In this document: piece by piece, positions 5,941-12,718 of the stretch | Layout of the letters: the number at the start of each line of letters is the position of its first letter | Position numbering within the stretch: position 1 is the stretch's first letter | Assembly (NCBI GenBank): GCA_023435985.1 | Contig: JAEZKY010000083.1 | Span: 1-18,864, forward strand | Source: Bacillota bacterium | Lineage (GTDB): Bacteria > Bacillota > Clostridia > Clostridiales > Clostridiaceae | DNA: 18,864 nucleotides | Direction: 5' to 3' | Notes under the pieces: generated by a model | What the model saw: the letters and a program-made list of their open reading frames with translations, nothing else | The model's database searches: none | What the model was told of the DNA's origin: nothing | Position numbers and translations under genes: made by a program

Positions 5941-5971
5941 GCTTAATGCTTATGCATTAAGCCTTTCTTTT
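5941..5971. terminator. terminator between the RyR gene and the protease gene
   Basis: GCTTAATGC (5941-5949) and GCATTAAGC (5954-5962) form a perfect 9-bp stem with a four-base loop, followed on the plus strand by CTTTCTTTT. It ends the RyR-gene transcript. The convergent protease stop is at its right edge, so it may serve both, though the minus strand lacks a good U-run. Confidence 0.7.
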
Positions 5972-7637
5972 AATTGTCAATTCCTACAGTTGAAAATGCA
6001 CTATCTATTGCATTAACTTCATTGCTATTTGAACCATACAAATCAGTAGAGGCTTGCAATAAGGCATTTCTAGCTCCAGAAAAATCAGTAGTTGAATACA
6101 TATACTCGGTTAACGCTCTATAATATATTTTGGCAGTCTTCTCATTTCCTATGGATTTAGCTACTAAATAAGCAGCCTTGTTAGGAATACCTGAATTAGT
6201 GTGAACTCCGCCATAATCTGATGAAGTATTTACATAGTCGCTCATATTATCTGGTTGATCATATAGTGTTGGATTGGCTAAACTTCTAAGAGCATCTCCT
6301 GATATTTTTGGTGTATATATCTTATCTCCAACAACCCAGTCAGCAGGATCAAATTTCCATGTGCCACCATTTTTAACATTATATTTATCATAAGTTTCTA
6401 TAAGAACTCCAAACACATCTGAGATAGATTCATTAAGTGCACCTGGTTGATCTTCATAATCTAAGTCAGCAGTTCGTTCTGTAACTCCATGAGTCATTTC
6501 ATGTCCAACAACATCTAGATCTCCACTAAAATAAGTAAAGGTAGTTCCATCACCATCACCATAGACCATTTGAGAGCCATCCCAAAATGCATTGTTATAC
6601 TTATTAGCATAATGAACTGTGGATGTTAAATTCATGCCTTTGTTATCAAGACTAGTTCTTCCAAATAAATTCTTGTAAAAATCATATACAACTCCACCGT
6701 AGTAATGAGCACTAACAGCAGCTTTTAAAGTTTCAGTATTAAAAGTATTAGTAGTGTTAGTGATTAAGGTTCCAGGCTCTGTTTGCTTATTATTTGCAGT
6801 ATAAGTTAATATTTGACTTTTAGAAGAAGCTTTTGAAGTATCTTTCAATTGATATTTGCCTGAAGATAAGTAAATGTTAATATTTTTAGTTGTTCCGTCA
6901 ACAGCAGTGCCTGTACCTGTTGTAGCACCATCGTATCTAATTCTATCTTCTTTCTTTAAGATTGTTCCTGAAGAAGCCTCAACATATACGTCATAGTTTG
7001 TTATAGAAGGTTCGTAAAATTTAATATTAACCTTATAGGTTTTGTAAGCTTGTCCATCTTTAATGTAAGCTATGGTTTCAACTGTAGGTTCATAAGCTAA
7101 TTCTTTATATGAAAATTCTTTTTTAGCTATTTCTACAGCGTCTGCTGCACTAAGAGATTTAGTTCCTAACTGTGAAATATTCTCGATTTTACTTTCTACT
7201 TCTCCAGTAATGTTAGTTACTTGTCCAGCTTTATTGTAATGAATAGTAAGGAACTTGTCCTTTATAGGTATACCAGCAATATACTGCCCAAGCTTAACAT
7301 GTGTAAATCCTAATGAATCCTTTTCTGATTTTTCAACTTTTAGTTTATCTTTTACATTATCTAATTTAAAGAGTGCTTTGTTCTCATCAATAAAATTGAG
7401 TGCAGCTTCATCACTTGTAATTTTCTCTGAAGATAAAGTTCCCGAAACAAAAAATTTACCTTCAGATGAATCGATATTGTATTTTAGATCATTTCCAGTT
7501 GAGTCTTTGAATTTTTGTAAGATTTGAGCTTCGGAATTTTGCGTGGTATTTGCATCATCAGCTGCCGAAGCTGAAACGGATGGAAGTGTTAAGATTAAAC
7601 CAAAGCTTAGTAATAGAGAAATAATTTTTTTACTCAT
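5970..7637 (-). CDS. secreted thermolysin-like M4 neutral metalloprotease
   Basis: This 555-aa preproenzyme is a zinc endopeptidase of the M4 (bacillolysin) family. Residues 1-25 are a signal peptide (MSKKIISLLLSFGLILTLP, then SVSASA before ADD). An FTP/PepSY propeptide runs to about residue 237, and the mature enzyme probably starts at ATTGTGTAVDG. The zinc site HEMTH is at residues 379-383 with the third ligand in NESISD (Glu 403), and the catalytic His is in GGVHTNSGIPN (His 479). I chose the ATG at 7637 because AGGAGGG precedes it and a signal peptide follows at once; the frame runs 48 codons further up through a terminator hairpin. It probably digests protein for peptide uptake. Length is normal for the family. 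Confidence 0.95.
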   Translation of the reverse strand: MSKKIISLLLSFGLILTLPSVSASAADDANTTQNSEAQILQKFKDSTGNDLKYNIDSSEGKFFVSGTLSSEKITSDEAALNFIDENKALFKLDNVKDKLKVEKSEKDSLGFTHVKLGQYIAGIPIKDKFLTIHYNKAGQVTNITGEVESKIENISQLGTKSLSAADAVEIAKKEFSYKELAYEPTVETIAYIKDGQAYKTYKVNIKFYEPSITNYDVYVEASSGTILKKEDRIRYDGATTGTGTAVDGTTKNINIYLSSGKYQLKDTSKASSKSQILTYTANNKQTEPGTLITNTTNTFNTETLKAAVSAHYYGGVVYDFYKNLFGRTSLDNKGMNLTSTVHYANKYNNAFWDGSQMVYGDGDGTTFTYFSGDLDVVGHEMTHGVTERTADLDYEDQPGALNESISDVFGVLIETYDKYNVKNGGTWKFDPADWVVGDKIYTPKISGDALRSLANPTLYDQPDNMSDYVNTSSDYGGVHTNSGIPNKAAYLVAKSIGNEKTAKIYYRALTEYMYSTTDFSGARNALLQASTDLYGSNSNEVNAIDSAFSTVGIDN

Positions 7638-7751
7638 AAGAAACCCTCCTAATAAAATATTTTTTATATAATAATTACAGAATATAATTATTAGCGTAAG
7701 TTTTGAGGTGAATAATGTATTTTCTATGTGCTGAGTTAAGAACTTATATAT

Positions 7752-7784
7752 TAAAAAAGACATGCAGATAATAATATGCATGTC
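7752..7784 (-). terminator. terminator hairpin upstream of the protease, possible attenuator
   Basis: On the minus strand GACATGCA (7784-7777) pairs with TGCATGTC (7766-7759), an 8-bp perfect stem with a 10-base loop, followed by TTTTTT. It sits about 115 nt before the protease ATG. It either ends a short RNA starting near 7866 or regulates readthrough into the protease. Confidence 0.65.
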
Positions 7785-7866
7785 CTCTGGTTTTCCAGTC
7801 AGATTTATTCAATTAATAAGTAACATATTTCAAACATATTTGCTAAAATATGTTAAGTAGATCGTT
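7755..7866 (-). ncRNA. candidate small RNA or structured protease leader
   Basis: A minus-strand promoter, TTTACA (7901-7896), 17-bp spacer, TATATT (7878-7873), predicts a start near 7866 and an RNA of about 110 nt to the terminator at 7784-7752. It holds a 9-bp hairpin AACATATTT/AAATATGTT (7854-7846 with 7841-7833). A second copy of the same arm at 7830-7822 can pair instead, and CTGG-AAAA-CCAG lies before the terminator. Mutually exclusive pairings hint at a switch. I match it to no known riboswitch class; it may equally be an independent small RNA. Confidence 0.4.
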
Positions 7867-8020
7867 TTATATAATATAACATTGCCAATATAAATTGTAA
7901 ATGAGCGTTTAGGACAATATAATATAACTTCAAACAATGATTTTGCTGGAAAGTTTTTGTTTTTAGGAAATATGTTGCTTTTATGATGTATTTATATACA
8001 TTTAGGCTAAAATTAAGAGA

Positions 8021-8148
8021 TTATTTATCAAGTCTTTTTTTAAAATATTCAGATTCAAATGTATATATCATTTCTAAAATAGGAATTAAATTTTTGCCAA
8101 TTGCTGTTAAGCTATATTCAGTTTTAGGAGGAACAACAGCATATACCT
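8021..8148 (-). pseudogene. 3' fragment of an HxlR gene paralogous to 2620-2991
   Basis: The last roughly 42 codons of an HxlR gene are recognisable and still in frame on the minus strand: AVVPPKTEYSLTAIGKNLIPILEM and on to RLDK and a stop, against AVVPPKVEYSLTEVGKKLIPILEM in the intact gene. Nucleotide identity to 2620-2747 is about 80% by eye, so it is an old paralogue. It breaks off exactly at CATATACCT (8140-8148), where sequence from the RyR gene takes over on the opposite strand. There is no start codon, helix-turn-helix or N-terminus. Confidence 0.75.
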
Positions 8149-8223
8149 AATTCTTTGCTAAAAATAAATTATGATGTTGTTTCTGTAAATGAAGAATTAG
8201 AAGTTTTAGAATTTACGCAAAAA
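8140..8223 (+). pseudogene. internal fragment of a PfkB-AAA-RyR gene
   Basis: These 84 bases match 5489-5572 of the RyR gene (codons about 749-776) with only two differences, one replacing Gly by Glu and one silent. The match stops abruptly at 8223/8224. Its left end overlaps the HxlR fragment in the shared 9-mer CATATACCT. It is a non-coding remnant lying 90-170 bases upstream of the sugar-binding-protein gene. Confidence 0.75.
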
Positions 8224-8312
8224 TGGAGTTTTAAATATTCATATTATTATAAGAATAATTTTATTTTTAAAACACAATCCTATAATTATAGAGTACTACA
8301 GGAGGTTTAATG

Positions 8313-9365
8313 ATGAAATTATTAAGAAAAGTGACAATAAATATTGTAGTTATAATTATGGCAAGTGTAACATTAGTAGAGGCTGTTCCTAGTAATAGGG
8401 CATCTAATTCAACAGGCTTAATCAATGTAGGAGTAGTTTTCTATCGATTTGATGATCCTTATGTTGTTCAATTAAAAGAAAGACTAGAAAATCTGGAGAA
8501 TAAAAATAAAGAAAAGATTAAATTTAGTTTTTATGATAGCAAAAATAGTAAAGATATACAAAGTCAAAATCTTAATTCACTATTAGAAAGTGGAGAGGTT
8601 GATGTTCTTATATTAAGTTTAGTGGATTTAGTGAATGATCCAAAGGAAGTTATTGATCGAATTAAAAATAAAAATATTCCAGTAATCTTTGCTAGTAAGC
8701 GAATACTTAAAGTAGATGAAAATATTGTTAAATCCTATGACAAGGCATATTATGTGTTACCTGATTCAGAACAGGCCGGAAGGCTTCAAGGACAAATGCT
8801 GGCTAATATATGGAATAAAAATAAAAATGCTATAGACATAAATAAAGATGAGGTAATACAATATGTGATCTTGCAAGGCGGGATAAATAATGCAGGAACA
8901 AATGATAGAACTAAATACTCTATTATGACAATTAAAGATGAGGGAATAAAGGTTGAGCAGCTTGCATCAGTATTTTGTAATTGGGAGGAAAGCTTAGCAA
9001 GAGAAGCAATGGAAGGTTTGTTAGTGCAGTATGGCAATAAAATTGAAGTTGTAATTGCTAATAATGATACTATGGCTGTAGGTTCAGTAAAAGCATTACA
9101 AAAGTTTGGATATAATAAAGATGATAATACAAGAACTATACCAGTTGTTGGAATTGATGCAATACCGGACTCATTAGATTTTATAAGAAAGGGATATATG
9201 TCAGGTACTGTTTTACAAGATCCTGATGTTATGGCAGAAGCATTTTATAAAGTTATAATGCACTTGGTTGGCGGAGTACGTTTTGACTGTGCACAAGAAT
9301 ATAAATGTGATGAGAGTGGAAGAATCATTCGATTACCTTTTAAAGAGTATATGAACCAAGATTAA
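8313..9365 (+). CDS. galactose/glucose-binding-protein-like (MglB family) periplasmic-type receptor
   Basis: This is a 350-aa exported sugar-binding protein of the type I periplasmic-binding fold. Landmarks shared with E. coli MglB, numbered from the upstream ATG at 8310, are VVFYRFDDPYV (42-52), SYDKAYYV (142-149), the calcium-loop-like DINKDEVIQ (176-184), VVIANNDTMAVGSV (247-260) and GIDAIPDS (281-288). From memory of the MglB pocket, the contact His and Asp (GHPDAEART) are replaced in GGINNAGTNDRT (190-201) and the Asn of VLND is Gln here, so the ligand may not be galactose. Residues 1-25 are a signal peptide; there is no lipobox Cys. ATG 8313 sits seven bases from GGAGG, ATG 8310 only four. 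TATAAT at 8281-8286 is the likely -10. No permease or ATPase gene follows. Confidence 0.85.
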   Translation: MKLLRKVTINIVVIIMASVTLVEAVPSNRASNSTGLINVGVVFYRFDDPYVVQLKERLENLENKNKEKIKFSFYDSKNSKDIQSQNLNSLLESGEVDVLILSLVDLVNDPKEVIDRIKNKNIPVIFASKRILKVDENIVKSYDKAYYVLPDSEQAGRLQGQMLANIWNKNKNAIDINKDEVIQYVILQGGINNAGTNDRTKYSIMTIKDEGIKVEQLASVFCNWEESLAREAMEGLLVQYGNKIEVVIANNDTMAVGSVKALQKFGYNKDDNTRTIPVVGIDAIPDSLDFIRKGYMSGTVLQDPDVMAEAFYKVIMHLVGGVRFDCAQEYKCDESGRIIRLPFKEYMNQD

Positions 9366-9461
9366 ATGTTGAAGCAGCTACTATTTTTTATAATTAATAC
9401 ATCACATTCGTAAAGGCTAAAACATACTATAGTCTTGAAGTAATATAAAGGATAAAACAAT

Positions 9462-10052
9462 ATGTACAATAATAGATTACATCCAGAGGATCATTTCCCT
9501 GAAACATTAAGTTGTAACTCAGACGACATATATAATAATGATAATGGGGCAGATCTAAGTTCTTATTTTCGATATGTTCCATATAATACACTTTTTGATG
9601 AAATTGAGAGTGATTCAAGAGCTGATTACCCACAAGCAGAAACGGGCAATAATCAAATAAAATTGCAAGATTATGGCCCACAACCTTACGTAGTTAATAT
9701 TGATAGAGCCACCAAGCAAAACAGTAATTTCCGTACTGCATTATGGACAGGAGATCATCTTCAAGTTACGTTGATGAGCATTAAAGTTGGTGATGATATA
9801 GGCTTAGAAATTCATCCAGACACCGATCAATTCATACGTATTGAGGATGGACAAGGAACTGTTAGAATGGGAAAAAGTAAAGACAATCTAGATTTTCAAG
9901 CAAATGCTCGTGAGGATTTTGCAATCATGATACCGGCTGGTACATGGCATAATATTATTAACTCGGGCAATAAACCACTTAAAGTCTACTCTATCTATGC
10001 ACCACCTCATCATCCGCATGGAGTAGTTCAGGTAACTAAACCTGCTGAGTAG
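9462..10052 (+). CDS. cupin-domain protein
   Basis: This 196-aa protein has a poorly conserved Asn/Asp-rich N-terminus (residues 1-65) and a single cupin barrel from about residue 75. Cupin motif 1 is GLEIHPDTDQFIRIEDGQG (114-132), in which the usual second His is Asp (120), so the metal site, if any, is atypical; motif 2 is PAGTWHNIINSG (158-169) with His 163. The C-terminus carries a His-rich PPHHPHG. No catalytic function can be read; related single-domain cupins act as sugar-phosphate isomerases, oxygenases or spore-coat proteins. There is no signal peptide. The ribosome site AAAGGA is weak. It follows the sugar-binding gene by about 96 bases and may be cotranscribed, with a terminator right behind it. 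Confidence 0.75.
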   Translation: MYNNRLHPEDHFPETLSCNSDDIYNNDNGADLSSYFRYVPYNTLFDEIESDSRADYPQAETGNNQIKLQDYGPQPYVVNIDRATKQNSNFRTALWTGDHLQVTLMSIKVGDDIGLEIHPDTDQFIRIEDGQGTVRMGKSKDNLDFQANAREDFAIMIPAGTWHNIINSGNKPLKVYSIYAPPHHPHGVVQVTKPAE

Positions 10053-10080
10053 AATGAGGGAAATTAAAAATAACAAAAGT

Positions 10081-10125
10081 GTCTAACTGCGTGTGAATTT
10101 ATATCATGTGGTTAGGCTTCTTTTA
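10081..10125 (+). terminator. terminator after the cupin gene
   Basis: GTCTAAC (10081-10087) pairs with GTTAGGC (10111-10117), with inner CGTG/CATG pairing, and TTCTTTT follows. It begins about 30 bases after the cupin stop. Confidence 0.6.
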
Positions 10126-10183
10126 ATATTGAGCAAGTTTAATTTTCTTTAATACTGTTAAGAAATAAAGGGAAATTAGTCAT

Positions 10184-10371
10184 TATAAATATTTTGTCTA
10201 ATTGATATTCCTCTAGAATGATTATTTTTTCATATAATTTCAATTTAAGTATGCATATTCCTCAAACTTGTATTTACATTATTACAAAAATTCATATATA
10301 TTCCAGTTATTAATGTAATATTTGCATTAATTGTAACTTAAGTTATAATATAATTAGACAAAATATTTATA
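10184..10371. repeat. 20-bp inverted repeats bounding a possible invertible promoter segment
   Basis: The left arm (10184-10203) and right arm (10352-10371) are perfect 20-bp inverted copies with the core TTTTGTCTAATT; allowing one mismatch they extend to 23 bp on the outer side. They enclose 148 bp with no gene. The only good promoter for the downstream chemoreceptor lies at the right end of this segment, pointing out. This is the geometry of site-specific inversion switches such as those of C. difficile flagellar and cwpV operons. No recombinase gene is in the window. Confidence 0.6.
10322..10349 (+). promoter_or_regulatory. chemoreceptor promoter inside the inverted-repeat segment
   Basis: TTGCAT (10322-10327), 16-bp spacer, TATAAT (10344-10349). 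The predicted start falls in the right inverted-repeat arm, about 65 nt before the chemoreceptor ATG. If the segment were inverted this promoter would face the cupin gene, and I see no comparable promoter at the other end to replace it. Confidence 0.55.
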
Positions 10372-10420
10372 TTGTTTAATGGAGTGTAAAATTACAAAAG
10401 AGGGAAGGAAGGAATGATTA

Positions 10421-12133
10421 ATGGGTTTTTTAAAGAATTTAAGAGTAAAGGTTAAATTGATTAGTGCTTTTCTGATTGTTGCATTTTTGATTAGTATTGT
10501 GGGAGTAGTTGGAATAGTATCACTCAAGAATGTTGGAAGTAGTGCGGGGAAGATGTATAAGCAAAATCTCAGAGTTGTATATGTATTAACAGATATGAAT
10601 GAAAATTTAGCCGAAACTAAAAATGATATGCTTCAGCTAATATATGTAGAAGATTCATCTAAGAAAAATGACTTGGAAAAAAACATTCAAAAGAATACAG
10701 ATGAAGATAATGAATATATAAGTGAATATGAGAGTCTACCTAGAAGCGATGATGAAAATAAAGTATACGATACATTTGATAGTAATTTGATGAAGTATAG
10801 AACATTAAGAGAAGATATTCTTAAATCAGTAGATGAAAGGAACTTTAGTGAAGCAGAAGAAAAATATTTGCAAATGTCCGGAGTCAGTGATATGATGGTC
10901 GATAATTTAAGCAAATTAATAGAGGTAAATTTAAATGATGCGGAATTAGCCAATAATAATATTAACTTAATATATACAACTTCAAGAACAATAATGATAA
11001 TAATAAGTATTGTTGGACTTATACTAGCAATTTTAATTGGTTTAATATTATCAAGTGATATAAATAAACCGCTTCAAATAATCAGATTATTCGGTGAGAA
11101 GCTTGCAAACTATGATCTGTCGTATGAATTTAATATTAAAAGAAGAGACGAATTTGGAAATACAGGAGAATTTTTATTTAAAGCACAGAATAATATTAAA
11201 GAACTTATTAAAGCTATTATTGAGGATTCTCAAAGCATGAGCGCTTCCTCAGAAGAACTTTCAGCAACAGTAGAAGAATTATCATCAAGATCAATTAGCA
11301 TAGAGGAAGCTGTAAGGAATATTACTAATAATATGCAGGAATCAAGTGCAGGAGCAGAAGAGATGAGTGCATCAATTCAAGAAGTAGATTCAAGTATAAA
11401 TGAGCTTTCAAGAAAGGCCATGGATGGAAGTAATAATTCAAATGAGTTTAAAGAAAGAGCTATGACGGTAAAGGATAATAGCCAAAAAGCTATTCAAGAA
11501 TCACATAAAGTATTTATTGAAAAACAAGAAAATATGAAACAAGCAATTAAAGAAGGGGAGGTAGTAGATAATATTAAAATTATGGCAGATACAATAGCTG
11601 GCATAGCAGAACAAACTAATTTACTTGCACTTAATGCAGCAATAGAAGCAGCAAGAGCTGGAGAGCAAGGGAAAGGCTTTGCAGTTGTAGCAGAAGAAGT
11701 TAGAAAGCTTGCGGAACAATCATCTGGTGCAGTAAAAAGTATTCAAGAAACAATTGTAAAAGTACAGCACGCGTTTAAGAATAGTATTAATACTGGAAGT
11801 GATATGTTAGATTTTATTAATAAAGATGTGTATGCTCAATTTGTTGCATACGAGAAAACTGGTGATCAATACTATAATGACTCTGACTTTGTAAGCAAGA
11901 TGTCAGAAGAAATTGCAGCTATGTCAGAAGAAATTACAGCAACAGTAGGACAAGTAAGTGAAGCTGTACAAGGTATGGCACAGACAGCACAACAATCAAG
12001 TGAACAAGCAGAGACAATAAAAGAGAGTATGAATGAAACTACGCAAGCAATGGAACAGGTGGCATTAACTGCTCAGAGCCAAGCAGAGCTTGCTCAAAAA
12101 CTTAATGAAATAATTCAAAAATTTAAGATTTAA
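10421..12133 (+). CDS. transmembrane methyl-accepting chemotaxis protein
   Basis: This 570-aa chemoreceptor has a typical clostridial layout: transmembrane helix 1 (residues 12-34), an extracellular four-helix-bundle sensor domain (about 35-188), transmembrane helix 2 (189-211), a HAMP linker (212-265) and a cytoplasmic signalling coiled coil to the C-terminus. The hairpin tip that contacts CheA and CheW is IAEQTNLLALNAAIEAARAG (395-414), followed by FAVVAEEVRKLAEQS. There is no C-terminal CheR-tether peptide. The sensor domain has no PAS or Cache motif, so the ligand is unknown; the nearby MglB-like protein could in principle present one. GGAAGGAAGGA precedes the ATG. Expression probably depends on the promoter inside the inverted-repeat segment upstream. 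It is a single-gene unit. Confidence 0.92.
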   Translation: MGFLKNLRVKVKLISAFLIVAFLISIVGVVGIVSLKNVGSSAGKMYKQNLRVVYVLTDMNENLAETKNDMLQLIYVEDSSKKNDLEKNIQKNTDEDNEYISEYESLPRSDDENKVYDTFDSNLMKYRTLREDILKSVDERNFSEAEEKYLQMSGVSDMMVDNLSKLIEVNLNDAELANNNINLIYTTSRTIMIIISIVGLILAILIGLILSSDINKPLQIIRLFGEKLANYDLSYEFNIKRRDEFGNTGEFLFKAQNNIKELIKAIIEDSQSMSASSEELSATVEELSSRSISIEEAVRNITNNMQESSAGAEEMSASIQEVDSSINELSRKAMDGSNNSNEFKERAMTVKDNSQKAIQESHKVFIEKQENMKQAIKEGEVVDNIKIMADTIAGIAEQTNLLALNAAIEAARAGEQGKGFAVVAEEVRKLAEQSSGAVKSIQETIVKVQHAFKNSINTGSDMLDFINKDVYAQFVAYEKTGDQYYNDSDFVSKMSEEIAAMSEEITATVGQVSEAVQGMAQTAQQSSEQAETIKESMNETTQAMEQVALTAQSQAELAQKLNEIIQKFKI

Positions 12134-12235
12134 CGTTATAAGATATAATAGTTAAATGATATATAAGTTTTTGTTAAAGAGATATAACAGTGTACTATCT
12201 TAAAAAATGAGTCTAGAAGCTAAGAATTGCTTAAA

Positions 12236-12286
12236 ATGCAAAATAAAGAGTAACATAAGGGAAATATGTTACTCTTTATTTTGCAT
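12236..12286. terminator. 21-bp perfect hairpin, bidirectional terminator
   Basis: Arms 12236-12256 and 12266-12286 are a perfect 21-bp inverted repeat with a 9-base loop. The inner part GAGTAACAT/ATGTTACTC is GC-richer and is flanked by A- and T-rich tracts (TTTATTTT), as in bidirectional terminators. It ends the chemoreceptor transcript about 100 nt after its stop and forms the left end of the repeated element also seen at 2434. Confidence 0.65.
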
Positions 12287-12376
12287 ATTTATTTAATGGG
12301 GTAAATATTTATGAAAAAAAGTTGTATCAACTTTGTAATTTTATTATAGTGCGGTATTGTGTCAGTGATGTGGCAA
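12241..12376. repeat. repeated element, copy 2
   Basis: This copy is collinear with 2434-2575: terminator hairpin, then the 35-base identical block (12285-12319 against 2484-2518), then similar sequence ending in GTGGCAAATTT. The ATG at 12311 opens only 12 codons. The right boundary is not sharp. No target-site duplication or terminal inverted repeat for the whole element is evident. Confidence 0.5.
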
Positions 12377-12389
12377 ATTTATATCATGA

Positions 12390-12620
12390 TATTAAATTTT
12401 ACATAATAAATTCAAACATCAATAAATTATAAAAAGTTTATTTCTATTATAAATTATTAAGCGTCCTCCTTCTTTTAGTTTCAGAAGGTTAATGATGAAT
12501 TCTGAGAATATAACGTTTATATGAGCATGAAAGCGAAAAAGAAATGGTAGATATCATAGAGAATTTTAATTTGAAGTTATGGAAGGAATATGAAAATGTG
12601 TATAGAATTTAAATACTTAA
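12390..12620 (+). pseudogene. non-coding stretch with a possible gene remnant at 12514-12612
   Basis: The region from 12390 to the chitinase promoter holds no intact gene. A 32-codon frame at 12514-12612 without a usable start reads like a protein C-terminus (RLYEHESEKEMVDIIENF and on to YENVYRI), with mixed charge and amphipathic spacing unlike random AT-rich sequence. It could be the tail of a decayed gene. I do not recognise the family. Confidence 0.25.
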
Positions 12621-12650
12621 TTGGTAATTACCAGAGGTTGAATGTATTAT
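12621..12650 (+). promoter_or_regulatory. chitinase promoter with palindromic operator over the -35
   Basis: TTGGTA (12621-12626), 18-bp spacer, TATTAT (12645-12650). The -35 is part of TGGTAATTACCA (12622-12633), a perfect 12-bp palindrome. Its TGGT-N4-ACCA form matches the outer bases of GntR/HutC-type operators such as the TGGTCTAGACCA sites of NagR and DasR, which respond to amino-sugar metabolites. Confidence 0.5.
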
Positions 12651-12718
12651 AAATGCAAATTAAATTTACTGAAATTCCTGGGAAAATCAATGAAATATAA
12701 AAAAGGGAGAGGGAAGTA

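Noticed and set aside
5976..5981. Perfect TTGACA on the minus strand as promoter for the orphan antisense copy
   Set aside because: It is formed by the last protease codons, and no -10 is found at 16-18 bp.
7638..7781. Longer N-terminus for the M4 protease (48 more codons)
   Set aside because: It would pass through a terminator hairpin, lacks a ribosome site, and would bury the signal peptide.
7908..7919. TTTAGGACAATA shared with 5840-5851
   Set aside because: Only 12 AT-rich bases, with no similarity around them, and the order does not fit the collapsed-duplication model.
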